NCBI GenBank assembly: GCA_037379885.1
Contig: JARRJC010000014.1
Location: forward strand, 1-64,000
Direction: 5' to 3'
Source of the DNA: Limibacillus sp.
GTDB taxonomy: Bacteria > Pseudomonadota > Alphaproteobacteria > Kiloniellales > CECT-8803
Length of the DNA stretch: 64,000 bases
The position numbers were made by a program, and so were the translations under genes. Positions within the stretch are counted from its first letter, which is position 1. Every line of letters begins with the position of its first letter. The notes below the pieces were generated by a model, which saw only the letters and a program-made list of their open reading frames with translations, was not told the origin of the DNA and ran no database searches. Shown here piece by piece: positions 24,370-33,297 of the stretch.

Positions 24370-25632
24370 ATGCGGCTGAGTGCTCTGCGCCTCTTCGCTT
24401 TGCGTCTTTATCGCTCAATATGGTTCCTACCAAGCGCTTATGCCGCGGCATCGGTGCTTGTCCTGGCGCTTGCCCCGGTCTTCGGGGAGTTGATGCCCAG
24501 GGGGGCCGAACGGCTGCTCACAGCCGAAGCGCTTGAGACAATCCTGAGCATCCTGGCGTCCAGCATGCTGGCCGTGGCGATTTTCTCGCTGGGGACAATG
24601 GTGTCTTCCTTGGAGGCAGCGGCAAGTGCCGCAACACCGCGTGCGAGGGTGCTCCTGACCCAGGACCGCACGGCGCAAAGAGCCATCTCCACTTTCATCG
24701 GCGCCTTCATTTTCAGCATCCTTGGGATCATCGGTTTGTCCACGGGCATCTACGATGCCCCCAGCGCAGCCTGTATCTTCATCGCCACGATCCTCATGAT
24801 CATCATCGTGATCGTGATGCTGATTTCCTGGATCAAGCGCCTGTCGGAGATCGGCGGCGTGGGCGAAGTGGTCAAACTCGTGGAAAAGGCAACCAAGGCA
24901 AGCCTTGCCGACCTCGCCAACGACCCCTTGTATGGCGGGGTCCCTTGCCGTAAAGCGCCGGAAGAAAGCCATGCGGTGCCCCTCAAAAGACCGGGATACG
25001 TCCAATACATCAACGCCGAGTCTCTCACCGCCTTAGCCGAGAAGGAGGCTATCGACCTATATCTGGTGGGCAGGCCGGGCGACTACTACGCGGAAGAGAG
25101 CCCGATACTCCATTCGAGCAAACCGCTGGAGGAGGAGGTTCTCGAACGGGCGCGCGCATGCTTCGTGATTGGGGACGAACGCACCTTCGAAGCGGATCCA
25201 CGCTTTGGTCTACTGACCCTCTCCGAAATCGCCTCTCGGGCGCTTTCCCCGGCGGTGAACGACCCTGGCACCGCCATCCATAGTCTGGATGCGACTGTGC
25301 GCGTCTTCCGTAAGTTGGTTCAGTCGACAGATCAAAGGGACGAGAAGGCCGCTCGGCGCTCGGAGCGCCTGCATGTTGTCCCCGCCGACAGCGCAGCCTT
25401 CATTCACGATGGTTTCCGCGCGATCGCCCGCGATGGAGCCGCGCATAGAGAGGTTTGCATTCACTTGCAAAAGAGCCTCGCCGAGGTGAAGTCCCTCGAC
25501 ACCAAGACATTCGGCGAGATAGCGGAAGATATGAGCCGGGAGGCGATGAAGCGTGCGGAGCACGGGGGTCTGTTCGCTGAAGATTTGGACGCCTTGGCGA
25601 ACACCCGCAAGGAGTTGGGGCTGAAGGATTGA
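24370..25632 (+). CDS. DUF2254 membrane protein
   Basis: A 420-residue protein starting at ATG 24370 (MRLSALRLFALRLYRSIW). The N-terminal half has four hydrophobic segments, among them SAYAAASVLVLALAPVFG, the run ILASSMLAVAIFSLGTMVSSL, and FIGAFIFSILGIIGLSTGIY, all typical of DUF2254. The C-terminal half is soluble, with GYVQYINAESL and DPRFGLLTLSEIASRALSPAVNDPGTA, the most conserved block of the family. Function is unknown; the family has been speculated to be channel-like. Confidence 0.85.
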   Translation: MRLSALRLFALRLYRSIWFLPSAYAAASVLVLALAPVFGELMPRGAERLLTAEALETILSILASSMLAVAIFSLGTMVSSLEAAASAATPRARVLLTQDRTAQRAISTFIGAFIFSILGIIGLSTGIYDAPSAACIFIATILMIIIVIVMLISWIKRLSEIGGVGEVVKLVEKATKASLADLANDPLYGGVPCRKAPEESHAVPLKRPGYVQYINAESLTALAEKEAIDLYLVGRPGDYYAEESPILHSSKPLEEEVLERARACFVIGDERTFEADPRFGLLTLSEIASRALSPAVNDPGTAIHSLDATVRVFRKLVQSTDQRDEKAARRSERLHVVPADSAAFIHDGFRAIARDGAAHREVCIHLQKSLAEVKSLDTKTFGEIAEDMSREAMKRAEHGGLFAEDLDALANTRKELGLKD

Positions 25633-25699
25633 CGGCGATCCGCCTTTCCTTCGCTGGGCGCCGCTCTGTCGTTGGCCCGGTTCAGCCAAGGCACGCCAT

Positions 25700-26359
25700 T
25701 CATTCGGCCATTTCCTTCGGGCTGTGCATGCCTTCCTTCACCCCAAAGCGTATCAGCAGGACGTTGACTGGATAGGCGGCCAACAGACCCAAGCTCAGGG
25801 ATACCGCCATTGAGGTCCAAAAAAGCACCTGGTCCATGGTCGCCCCCTTGGACAACCAGATGTCACTGCCGATCGCAACCACTTCCATCATCGTTATGCT
25901 TGCCGTCTCGCTGGCAAAAGCATCCCAAAGAGCGGTCTTCAAGGGCACGCCGTCTTGCATCAGCGGCCCCACGGTAAGGGCGTAGCCGAAAGCATAAGCC
26001 AGGACGAAAGTGACCCCGGCCACCCACCAAGTCGTCAGGCTCAGCATGCCGACCGTGATCATGATCCCGACGACCTCACCCAGACCGCAGCCCGAGTAGC
26101 AATGCGCGGTCGAGCGCGCGCCGCGGCGCCAGATGCTGTCGCGTCTGATCTGCTTGCGGCCGGTGGTCCAGTAGAGCGCCAGTCCCAAAGGGCCTGAATA
26201 GAAGACCGTCAAGAACCAAACAAGGCGCATCAGCCCCATGATCTCAGGGTTTCTGACCCTCAGGTCGTAAAGCAGCACAGCAAGGCAAACGGCCGTCAAC
26301 GCCACCCATGCGATCAGCAGCGCTGGATTCGAGAGTGGAGCTGTCAGCGTCTCGTGCAT
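25700..26359 (-). CDS. DUF4396 membrane protein
   Basis: A 219-residue membrane protein from ATG 26359 (MHETLTAPLSNPALLIAW). Six hydrophobic segments are visible. Motifs include FYSGPLGLALYW, HCYSGCGLGEVVG with two Cys, and ASETASITMMEVVAIG near the C-terminus, matching the DUF4396 family. No function is established. It is convergent with the DUF2254 gene. Confidence 0.82.
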   Translation of the reverse strand: MHETLTAPLSNPALLIAWVALTAVCLAVLLYDLRVRNPEIMGLMRLVWFLTVFYSGPLGLALYWTTGRKQIRRDSIWRRGARSTAHCYSGCGLGEVVGIMITVGMLSLTTWWVAGVTFVLAYAFGYALTVGPLMQDGVPLKTALWDAFASETASITMMEVVAIGSDIWLSKGATMDQVLFWTSMAVSLSLGLLAAYPVNVLLIRFGVKEGMHSPKEMAE

Positions 26360-26517
26360 GGAGTAGTTCCTTCCCAAAGACATCTTCAACGGTGGACGGC
26401 GAGCACGGCAATGCGTTGGCCCATGGACACTGGCGCAGCCTCCGAACGGCAACCCTCCTAGGCACCCAGAAAGCGCTTACGCCTGATCCCTAGGATAAAC
26501 GCTCGACAAGTGACGCC

Positions 26518-26880
26518 TTAGGCAGGCGCCGAAATATCGACTTGTTTTCCAGGGAGGATGAGCCGCTTCTTGTCGTACATGGGCGTCTCGCACAGCATTC
26601 CTGAATGAAGCTGCCCGTCGGTGCATTCGACTTCAACCTTGGCGCCAGGCGCCTGTTCGGCAGAGTTCATCCAAACAAAGGCCACCCCGCACTCCAAGAA
26701 GGGCAACCAAGCGGTTGTCGTAGAGGCCGAACTCAGGGTCGAAGGGGAGTTCCTGATAGACCAGGGGATGCGGCATCATGGTGCGCATCAACTCCACGCG
26801 GTTCGGTCCCTCGGGTGACACCGCCTTCACGGCGAATCGGACTTCCTCGGGGGCGCTGCATGCTTTCTTCCTCCAGACGT
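26518..26880 (-). pseudogene. Frameshifted remnant, possibly of an aminomethyltransferase-like (GcvT-type) gene
   Basis: Two overlapping minus-strand frames read as one broken protein. Upstream, in the frame of 26633-26830, VSPEGPNRVELMRTMMPHPLVYQ continues into ELPFDPEFGLYDNRLV. After a shift, the frame of 26518-26706 gives FVWMNSAEQAPGAKVEVE and LHSGMLCETPMYDKKRL, close to the C-terminal barrel of GcvT-type folate enzymes. A ribosome-like GGAGGAAG lies near 26868 before an ATG in yet another frame. The pieces match a protein start and end with the middle absent, so an internal deletion plus frameshift is likely. The family call is tentative. Confidence 0.33.
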
Positions 26881-27253
26881 TTCCTTTTTCCGTCTCACGA
26901 TGGGAGGAAGATTTTCCGTCTCCACTCCATCGGGAGACCTGTCTCTCTTAAGGACTCATGTGGAGGCTTAGAGGGCTTGTTGAAACCCCTTCTGGCAGCA
27001 CCCCGGGGCGCAGCCGCCAATCAAGCCGGCAGGACGGCGACCCCGACCGTATCCCGATCGGGGCCATCCTTGATAAGGAAGGCGAAGGCGATCCTGCAAA
27101 GCATCGATCGCCTTCCTTGCCGTCTTGTCGATCAACTTCGCCGCTGGCTCTGCCTCTCAAGGATGGTTCATCCAGAGGGCTCCAATCCGGCGGCAAAGCC
27201 TGCTTCCCAGAATTTTGGCGGACTCGCGAATGAGGGAGCGAGGATTGCAGGGT
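26881..27253. other. Non-coding or degenerate stretch
   Basis: No convincing gene is seen. Short frames on both strands look locally protein-like (for example a minus-strand stretch around 27040-27120 reading LCRIAFAFLIKDGPDRD then VGVAVLPA and a stop), but none has a start, ribosome site or recognised family. Together with the frameshifted remnant next door this looks like a decaying region. Confidence 0.4.
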
Positions 27254-27793
27254 TCAGGAAACGTCTCCGCTGCCGGCGGCGCGCTTGCGTCCTGAGAACA
27301 TGGCGGCCACGAGATTCTCCCGATGCCTGATGCTGGCGAGGAGCACGCCGCTCAGGTGCAGCAACACAAAGACCAAAAGCAGGTTCGCCAGGGCTTCGTG
27401 GCTTTCTTCGAGCCATCCCGCCCCCCAGAAAGCATCGGTCGTGTATAGCCAACCCGTGACGGATACCGCCAGAAGCGTCGCCAGCATCAGGAGGATCATG
27501 GCGCTGCCGGCCGGATTGTGGCCCAGAAAGCGCTTCTCACGGCCGCGCAGAACGTCACCCAGATAGCTGAGGACCGCTCCCGGCCGCCTGACGAACTGGC
27601 CGAACCGCGCATAGCGTGACCCGACCAATCCCCATAGCAGCCGGAACACGACAAGCCCGGCTGCGGCGTATCCCGCCCAAATATGCAGGCTTTCGATGTC
27701 CTCAGCAGTAACCCAGGCCACCAGGAAGCTGGCGGCCAGGGACCAGTGGAAACCCCTTACCAAAGGGTCCCACACCTTTACGGTTTCGGTCAT
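27254..27793 (-). CDS. Cytochrome b561-type membrane protein (cytochrome b/b6 domain)
   Basis: A 179-residue di-heme-type membrane protein with four helices. It starts MTETVKVWDPLVRGFHWSLAASF, where the His in RGFHW is the typical first heme ligand. Others are in SLHIWAGYAAAGLVVFRLLWG and ALANLLLVFVLLHLSGVLLA. It probably passes electrons between the quinone pool and a periplasmic partner. Eleven bases separate it from the PepSY gene upstream, and a two-component system is divergent from both. Confidence 0.88.
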   Translation of the reverse strand: MTETVKVWDPLVRGFHWSLAASFLVAWVTAEDIESLHIWAGYAAAGLVVFRLLWGLVGSRYARFGQFVRRPGAVLSYLGDVLRGREKRFLGHNPAGSAMILLMLATLLAVSVTGWLYTTDAFWGAGWLEESHEALANLLLVFVLLHLSGVLLASIRHRENLVAAMFSGRKRAAGSGDVS

Positions 27794-27804
27794 GGAGCGC
27801 CCCG

Positions 27805-28113
27805 TCAGTCTTCCTGCACCACGGTGAAGGTCTTGGGATCGAAGTAGATCTCGGCGCGGCGGCCGTCGGCAGTGCGCCCATAAACCTCGTAGCAGCCATC
27901 GTCGACCTTGATCCGCTTTACTTCCTGCCAGCCTTCATCGACCAGCTTCTGGCGGAGCGCCTCTTGGGGCTGCCACTCGGACTGAGGGACGGAGCACTTT
28001 TCGCTCGCCAGCACTTCGCCGGATAGGGACGCGCCGGCGATCAAGGCACTTGTGGCGGCCACAGCGGCCAGCAACGCGTAAACTTTGGTTCTGTGAGAGT
28101 GCGGAGCCTTCAT
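27805..28113 (-). CDS. Exported PepSY domain protein
   Basis: A 102-residue small protein with an N-terminal signal (about residues 10-36, LLAAVAATSALIAGASLSG) and one PepSY-like domain in the mature part: LRQKLVDEGWQEVKRIKVDDGCYEVYG and then EIYFDPKTFTVV. Two Cys residues (EKCSVP and DDGCYEV) could form a disulfide. Small PepSY proteins are often found next to b561 cytochromes and OmpR-type two-component systems, as here, but their exact role is not settled. Confidence 0.85.
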   Translation of the reverse strand: MKAPHSHRTKVYALLAAVAATSALIAGASLSGEVLASEKCSVPQSEWQPQEALRQKLVDEGWQEVKRIKVDDGCYEVYGRTADGRRAEIYFDPKTFTVVQED

Positions 28114-28310
28114 GGGTCATCCTTCCTTTCCTGTGGAACGTTGTTCGAGACATTGGCAAGAGCTCCGTTTGGAGCGCACACTCGGCTTTCTAGGCGCCCA
28201 GCCTGACGAGAGACTGAAGCGAGTCGCGATTCTTCGTCAGCTTGGCGTAAGGCAATGCGGCTAGAATCGAAGTTTCGAGCTGAAACGCTCGCGACGGCGA
28301 ACGAGGGGTG

Positions 28311-28970
28311 ATGCGCATTCTATTGGTGGAAGACGAGCCGGGACTCGGCTGGGGTGTGCAGGATCACCTGAGCCGCCAGGGCAACGCCGTCGACTGGGTA
28401 AAGAGGCTGGACGAGGCGGAATTGGCTTCGCGGGCGGTCGAGTATGGCGTGATCCTGCTCGACCTTCATCTGCCTGACGGACTGGGCCTCTCCTTCCTGC
28501 GCACCCTGCGCGAGCGCGGGGACAAGACCCCGGTGGTCATTCTCACCGCGCGCGATCAGGTGCGCGACCGCATCGAAGGGCTCAACGCCGGCGCCGACGA
28601 CTATCTGGTCAAGCCCTTCGACCTGGACGAACTGACCGCGCGCATAGCCTCCGTGTCCCGGCGCTACGCGGAGAATCCAAGCCCCTTTGTGCAGATCGGT
28701 CCCCTCAAGATCGACCAAACGAGCCGCCGGGTCCTGCACGGTGAAGACTCCATCACCCTGACCGCGCGGGAGTGGGCCGTGCTCGAACTGCTGATGCAGA
28801 GCCGAGGCGCCGCGGTTCCGAAGGCGCGGATCGAAGAGGCGCTCTACGCCTTCGGCGCCGAAATCGAGAGCAACGCCGTCGAAGTCTACGTAAGCCGCTT
28901 GAGGCGCAAGCTGGGAGCCGACTGTATCACGACGCTTCGCGGCATCGGCTACCGCTTGGACGGCGCCTGA
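28311..28970 (+). CDS. OmpR/PhoB-family response regulator
   Basis: A 219-residue regulator; ATG 28311 is used, with a GTG immediately before it as alternative. The receiver domain has the acidic pair in LLVEDEPG, the phospho-Asp in VILLDLHLPDG and Lys in DYLVKPFDLDEL. The C-terminal winged helix contains LTAREWAVLELLMQSRG and NAVEVYVSRLRRKLGADCITTLRGIGYRL. It is followed six bases later by its histidine kinase and is divergent from the PepSY/cytochrome genes, which are its most likely targets. Confidence 0.93.
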   Translation: MRILLVEDEPGLGWGVQDHLSRQGNAVDWVKRLDEAELASRAVEYGVILLDLHLPDGLGLSFLRTLRERGDKTPVVILTARDQVRDRIEGLNAGADDYLVKPFDLDELTARIASVSRRYAENPSPFVQIGPLKIDQTSRRVLHGEDSITLTAREWAVLELLMQSRGAAVPKARIEEALYAFGAEIESNAVEVYVSRLRRKLGADCITTLRGIGYRLDGA

Positions 28971-28975
28971 AGACC

Positions 28976-30313
28976 ATGGCGCGTTGGAGCATCACCCGGC
29001 GATTGATCGGCTTTCTCGCCATTGGTCTTGGCACGCTGTGGCTGATCGCGGTCTCCGCCTCCCTGCTGACGGTCCGGCATGAGATCGACGAGGTATTCGA
29101 CAGCGCGTTGCAGGAAACCGGCCAGCGGCTGCTCCAACTGGCGTCGCTCCAACTGGCGGAGGACCCGGCGAACCTGCGCGCAGTCGGTGGGGAGCCCGCA
29201 CGCTTCGCGGAGCATGACGAGTACATCCTCTATCAGATCCTGAGCCCCTCCGGCGAAATCCTGATCCGCTCCCACGACGCGCCCCGTGAACCCCTGTCCG
29301 GCCTGGAGGCCGCCGGCTTCTCCGACATCGAGGGTTACCGGCTCTATAGTCTGACGACCGTTGACGGAGCGCTGACGATCCATGTCGCCGAGGACACAGA
29401 AGAGCGCAATGAACTGATCTTGGAGAGCCTTGTCTGGCTCGTGACCCCGCTTCTGGCGCTTCTGCCGCTGGCAAGCCTGCTGGTCTGGGGAGCGGCGCGC
29501 CGCGCCGCGCGACCGCTGGCCAATGTCCAGCGGGAGATCGGCGTCCGCGACGGGCTCAACCTGACCCCTGTCCCCGATCAGGACCTGCCGCGCGAACTAG
29601 CCCCGCTGGTGCAGGACGTGAACCGGCTGCTCGAACGGCTGGAGCACACGCTGCAGGCCGAGCGGAGCCTCGCCGCCAACAGCGCGCATGAACTGCGTAC
29701 GCCGATCGCCGACGCGTTGGTGCAGGCGGAAGGCCTTCTAAGCTTCATCACGGACGAGAACGCACGCAAACGCGGCCTGCGGCTCCACGACGCCCTCAAG
29801 CGCCTTTCACGCCTCGTTGAAAAGCTGCTCCAGCTCTCGAGAGCGGAAGCGGGCATCGGGTTCTCAGCGGAGGCGATGGACGCCATGCCGGTGATAGAGT
29901 TGGTCGTGGATGAACGTGCGCGGCGGGTCGATGCGGGCGGGCGGATCGTCTTCGATCGATCCGGACGGACGAGCTTCCCCTTGAAGGCCGACGTCGACGC
30001 CCTGGGCATCGCCCTCGGCAACCTGATAGAAAACGCCATGGTCCACGGCGATCCTTCGCTGCCGGTCAAGATCAGCTTGCCGGACCCTGGGCATATTAGG
30101 GTCGTCAATGCCGGACCGGCGGTCCCCCGAGACCGGCTGGAAGCACTGAGGCGGCCCTTCGAGAGAGGGCGCGAGAGTGGCCCTGGCACCGGTCTGGGGC
30201 TGGCGATCGTGGAAACGATCATGGGTCAATCAGAAGGGCGCCTCACCCTAACTTCGCCTGCCCAAGGCCGGGACGACGGCTTCCAAGCCGATCTGTTCTT
30301 CGAGGTTCCCTGA
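28976..30313 (+). CDS. Sensor histidine kinase
   Basis: A 445-residue membrane kinase starting at ATG 28976 (MARWSITRRLIGFLAIG). It has a transmembrane helix near the N-terminus, a periplasmic sensing region of roughly residues 35-150, a second helix (WLVTPLLALLPLASLLVWG), a HAMP-like linker, the phospho-acceptor block ANSAHELRTPIADAL and ATPase boxes ALGNLIENAMVHG and GTGLGLAIVETI. The ligand is unknown. It forms a two-gene unit with the response regulator. Confidence 0.92.
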   Translation: MARWSITRRLIGFLAIGLGTLWLIAVSASLLTVRHEIDEVFDSALQETGQRLLQLASLQLAEDPANLRAVGGEPARFAEHDEYILYQILSPSGEILIRSHDAPREPLSGLEAAGFSDIEGYRLYSLTTVDGALTIHVAEDTEERNELILESLVWLVTPLLALLPLASLLVWGAARRAARPLANVQREIGVRDGLNLTPVPDQDLPRELAPLVQDVNRLLERLEHTLQAERSLAANSAHELRTPIADALVQAEGLLSFITDENARKRGLRLHDALKRLSRLVEKLLQLSRAEAGIGFSAEAMDAMPVIELVVDERARRVDAGGRIVFDRSGRTSFPLKADVDALGIALGNLIENAMVHGDPSLPVKISLPDPGHIRVVNAGPAVPRDRLEALRRPFERGRESGPGTGLGLAIVETIMGQSEGRLTLTSPAQGRDDGFQADLFFEVP

Positions 30314-30370
30314 GGGCATCTATAGACGCCGAGTTAGCCTCCCGCACTTTCTCGACCTTGTTCAGCTTGC

Positions 30371-30473
30371 TGTCAGTTTGGCGCGTTAGCTTCCAATCAT
30401 TGGAGGGCGTGGCGGTCGCGTTGCGCATTTGCCTTCCCCCCCTTCGCGCGCCGCCCGCCGCTCCAAACTGACA
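30371..30473. promoter_or_regulatory. Long inverted repeat upstream of the DUF6134 operon
   Basis: An 11-bp perfect inverted repeat flanks this region: TGTCAGTTTGG at 30371-30381 and CCAAACTGACA at 30463-30473. The arms are 81 bases apart and the right arm ends 19 bases before the first start codon of the operon. It could be a paired operator for DNA looping or form a long-range stem in the mRNA leader near the ribosome site. Confidence 0.45.
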
Positions 30474-30492
30474 ACAGAGGATACCCCTCGCC

Positions 30493-31182
30493 ATGAGACC
30501 CAGGACGATCAAACCGCAGTTTCTCCCGCTGTCGGCCGCTCTGCTCGCCGCGTCGGCGGGACTCTTCCTTCTACAGCCTATGGCCCCCGGCTTGGCGGCC
30601 GGAGTGCCCAGTTCCCAGGAGTTGAACTTCACCATCCTGCGCGACGGCGACGAAGTCGGAAGTCATGTGATCCGCTTCGATGGGCAGGCGGACAATCTTG
30701 AGGTCGACATCGCAACCGATGTGGCCGTGAAGCTGCCCCTGGTCGGCATTACGGTCTATCACTTCAAGCATCGGGGACATGAGCTTTGGACCGATGGAGC
30801 CCTCCAGGAGCTTGACTCGACAACCGACGACGACGGCACGGAACACGCGCTCTCGGTGGAGCGGCGCTCCAACGACCTGATCGTCAAGAGCGACGTCACC
30901 GACGCCACCTACGAAGGCTCGATCGTGCCCGCCAGCCTCTGGAACGATGCGCTGCTTCAGCGCGCTTCCCTTCTGAATACCCTGGACGGGAGCGAGATGG
31001 CGGTCACCGTGTCCGACCTGGGCATGGACAAGATCCAGCGTCATGGAAGGACGGTCGAGGCTCACCACTACAAGATCGATGGCGAGCTGAACCGCGAGGT
31101 CTGGTATGACCCCGAGGGTGTCCTGGTGCAGGTGCGGTTCGCGGCCAAGGACGACTCGGAAATCCAGTACGTTCTTGAATGA
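30493..31182 (+). CDS. DUF6134 family exported protein
   Basis: A 229-residue protein with an N-terminal signal (about residues 10-36, ending GLAAG). The mature part is beta-rich: LNFTILRDGDEVGSHVIRF, VYHFKHRGHELWTDGALQEL and REVWYDPEGVLVQVRFAAKDDSEIQYVL. This pattern matches DUF6134, a periplasmic protein of unknown function. Its stop overlaps the start of the thermostable hemolysin gene by four bases, so it is the first gene of a coupled operon. Confidence 0.78.
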   Translation: MRPRTIKPQFLPLSAALLAASAGLFLLQPMAPGLAAGVPSSQELNFTILRDGDEVGSHVIRFDGQADNLEVDIATDVAVKLPLVGITVYHFKHRGHELWTDGALQELDSTTDDDGTEHALSVERRSNDLIVKSDVTDATYEGSIVPASLWNDALLQRASLLNTLDGSEMAVTVSDLGMDKIQRHGRTVEAHHYKIDGELNREVWYDPEGVLVQVRFAAKDDSEIQYVLE

Positions 31183-31829
31183 GCGGCATCCCCTCCACAG
31201 CGCCGGCTGCCGTTTCCTCGAAGCTCCTGCGCGTCGAGCAGGTCGGCCCGGACCACCCGCTCCGGCAAGAGGTCGAGGCGATGGTGCGTTCGGTCTATGC
31301 CGCCTCCTACGCCGCCAACGTCAGCAGTTTCCCGCACCGGATGCTGGCCGTGCTCTCGCCCTGCGGTCAGCCGCTTTGTGCTGCGGGAATCCGTGACTGT
31401 CAGAGCGGATTCTTCTCGGAATGCTATCTGAGCGACAGCGTCGAGACGGAGATATCCAGGCGGCTCTGCCGCCCGGTCGCCAGAGAGCAGGTCATGGAGG
31501 TGACGACGCTGGCCGCATGGCGGCCGGGTTTCGCCTTCGGCCTGATCGACTGCGCCATACAGTTGGGGCGCTCGGAAGGCATCCTCTGGGGCCTCTGCAC
31601 GGCCACCGCCCCCCTTCGGCGCAGCATGGCGCGGATTGGCGCGCCGCTGCTCGAACTCGCCGATGCGCAGCCTGAGAAGGTCAGCGAACCCTGGCTTTGG
31701 GGATCCTATTACGACTTGAACCCAAGGGTCTGCTTGCTGCAAGACCCACAGTTGCGGCCTCCCTTCCGGCCAACTCTTCCCGCCCTGGTGGCGGGCAACG
31801 ACGAACTGCGGGGCCAAGAAGATGCATGA
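31179..31829 (+). CDS. Thermostable hemolysin family protein (acyltransferase-like fold)
   Basis: A 216-residue protein. Segments FPHRMLAVLSPCGQPLCAAGI and FFSECYLSDSVETEISRRLCRP, then VMEVTTLAAWRPGFAF, match the thermostable hemolysin (T_hemolysin) family. The name comes from Vibrio, but the fold group is related to GNAT and LuxI-like acyltransferases, so an acyl-transfer role is likelier than cell lysis. Starts overlap the previous gene (ATGA) and the next gene starts before this one ends. In other bacteria this family occurs with an AMP ligase, a diiron protein and an SDR, the same set seen here. Confidence 0.8.
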   Translation: MSGIPSTAPAAVSSKLLRVEQVGPDHPLRQEVEAMVRSVYAASYAANVSSFPHRMLAVLSPCGQPLCAAGIRDCQSGFFSECYLSDSVETEISRRLCRPVAREQVMEVTTLAAWRPGFAFGLIDCAIQLGRSEGILWGLCTATAPLRRSMARIGAPLLELADAQPEKVSEPWLWGSYYDLNPRVCLLQDPQLRPPFRPTLPALVAGNDELRGQEDA

Positions 31830-33261
31830 GCTCTTCAATGCCCTGGATCGTCATGCCCGCAGGCATCCTGAAAAGACCGCGTTCGAGGACGATAGCAAGC
31901 GCCTGGGCTACGGAGCCCTCGCTTCCGAAGTAACCGCCCTCGCCCGGCTGCTCCCGCCTGGAGCCCGCACCGTGGGGATCGCCGGACTGGCGGGCCTGGA
32001 ATGGGTCGTTGCCGATCTGGCCACAACCCTCACAGGCCGCAGGGTGGTTCCCCTGCCGCCCTTCTTCTCTCCGGCCCAGACGCGGCATCTCTGCGCCGAC
32101 GCCGGGGTCGACCTGCTGCTCCTCTGCGGCGAAAGGGAGCCCCCGGGCGCGCCGCCGGAAATCCCGCGTCTGCCGGTGACACTTGGCAGAGCGGGCGGCG
32201 GCTTGCGCATGCCCCGCTATCCCGGCGGCGCAGACCGCGTCATCTACACATCCGGCACCACCGGCGCGCCGAAAGGCGTGGTTCATGGCGACCGCCAACT
32301 CAGCCATGCCATGAATGCGTTGGCCGCCGCGTCAGGCGCCTCGGAAGCGGACAGACACTGCAGCGCCCTTCCCTATGCCCTGCTGCTGGAGCAGATTGCC
32401 GGCGTTTTCCTTCCGATGCTGGTCGGGGGACATGCCTTTGTGTCCGCCCGGGCCATAGGCGCCGCCCTCGCGGGCGACTGCTCGCCGCTTCTCGCTGCTT
32501 TGAATCTGCGTCAGGCGACAAGCACGGTGCTGGTTCCCCAGTTGCTCACCGGCCTCCTCGCCACTCTCGCCGCGCAAGGCGGCAAGGCGCCGGCCAGTCT
32601 GCGTCTGGCCGCCTTGGGCGGCGCCCCGGCCATGCCCTCGCTGCTCAAGAAGGCCCGCGCCCATGGCTTTCCCCTGCGCTATGGCTACGGTCTTTCCGAA
32701 GCCTGCTCGGTTGTCGCGCTTCAAGAGGAAGGGGCGGAAGACGATGGGTCGGTGGGACCGCCGCTTCCCGGCGTTCGGGTGACCGTGGAGGATGGCGAGA
32801 TCGTCGTTGCTGGGGATGGTGTCATGCAGGGCTACCTGGGCCAGCCGCCGCTTTCGGTTCCCCGTCATCCGACTGGAGACACCGGCTGGATCGACTCGGA
32901 AGGCCGCCTCTGGGTCAGCGGCCGCAAGGACCGTGTCATGGTCTTGTCGAACGGTCGGAACCTGTCACCCGAATGGCTTGAGGCGGCGGCTCTCACGGAC
33001 CCCCTGTTCGCCACCGCGCGCGCGAGCGGCCACGGACAGCACCGCCCCCGTTTGATGCTGGTCGTGCGGCCACAGGTCCTTGGCCGCCTGCACGAAGCCC
33101 CTCCGCACAGCCTCCACAGGCGCATCGAGGCTTGCTTCGTTGATCTTCCGGCCTACGCAAGGCCCGGGGAAGTGGAGCTCCGCTGCGACCCGAACGGCCC
33201 CAGCATGATGACATTGCGGTTCGACCCTGCCGAAACCCCGCGGGTGCGCGCGGCTTCCTGA
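31822..33261 (+). CDS. AMP-dependent synthetase/ligase (ANL family), lacks conserved C-terminal lysine
   Basis: A 479-residue adenylate-forming enzyme. Core motifs: IYTSGTTGAPKGVVHG (A3), LRYGYGLSEA (A5), TGDTGWIDSEGRLWVSGRKDR (A7/A8) with the hinge, and NGRNLSPEWLE. The C-terminal subdomain ends near CDPNGPSMMTLRFDP, and I see no Lys in the last 60 residues, where ANL enzymes usually carry the catalytic A10 lysine. It may transfer activated acyl groups to the hemolysin-type acyltransferase or to a small molecule. It overlaps the previous gene by eight bases. Confidence 0.85.
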   Translation: MHELFNALDRHARRHPEKTAFEDDSKRLGYGALASEVTALARLLPPGARTVGIAGLAGLEWVVADLATTLTGRRVVPLPPFFSPAQTRHLCADAGVDLLLLCGEREPPGAPPEIPRLPVTLGRAGGGLRMPRYPGGADRVIYTSGTTGAPKGVVHGDRQLSHAMNALAAASGASEADRHCSALPYALLLEQIAGVFLPMLVGGHAFVSARAIGAALAGDCSPLLAALNLRQATSTVLVPQLLTGLLATLAAQGGKAPASLRLAALGGAPAMPSLLKKARAHGFPLRYGYGLSEACSVVALQEEGAEDDGSVGPPLPGVRVTVEDGEIVVAGDGVMQGYLGQPPLSVPRHPTGDTGWIDSEGRLWVSGRKDRVMVLSNGRNLSPEWLEAAALTDPLFATARASGHGQHRPRLMLVVRPQVLGRLHEAPPHSLHRRIEACFVDLPAYARPGEVELRCDPNGPSMMTLRFDPAETPRVRAAS

Positions 33262-33297
33262 AGAGCCTTCCCGCGACCCGCCGAAGACGAGGAAATC

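Noticed and set aside
26881..27253. Insertion sequence remnant
   Set aside because: No transposase motif, terminal inverted repeat or target duplication was found in the stretch.
31179..31829. A true pore-forming toxin
   Set aside because: The family name thermostable hemolysin suggests it, but the sequence has no signal peptide or pore-like regions and the fold relation is to acyltransferases.
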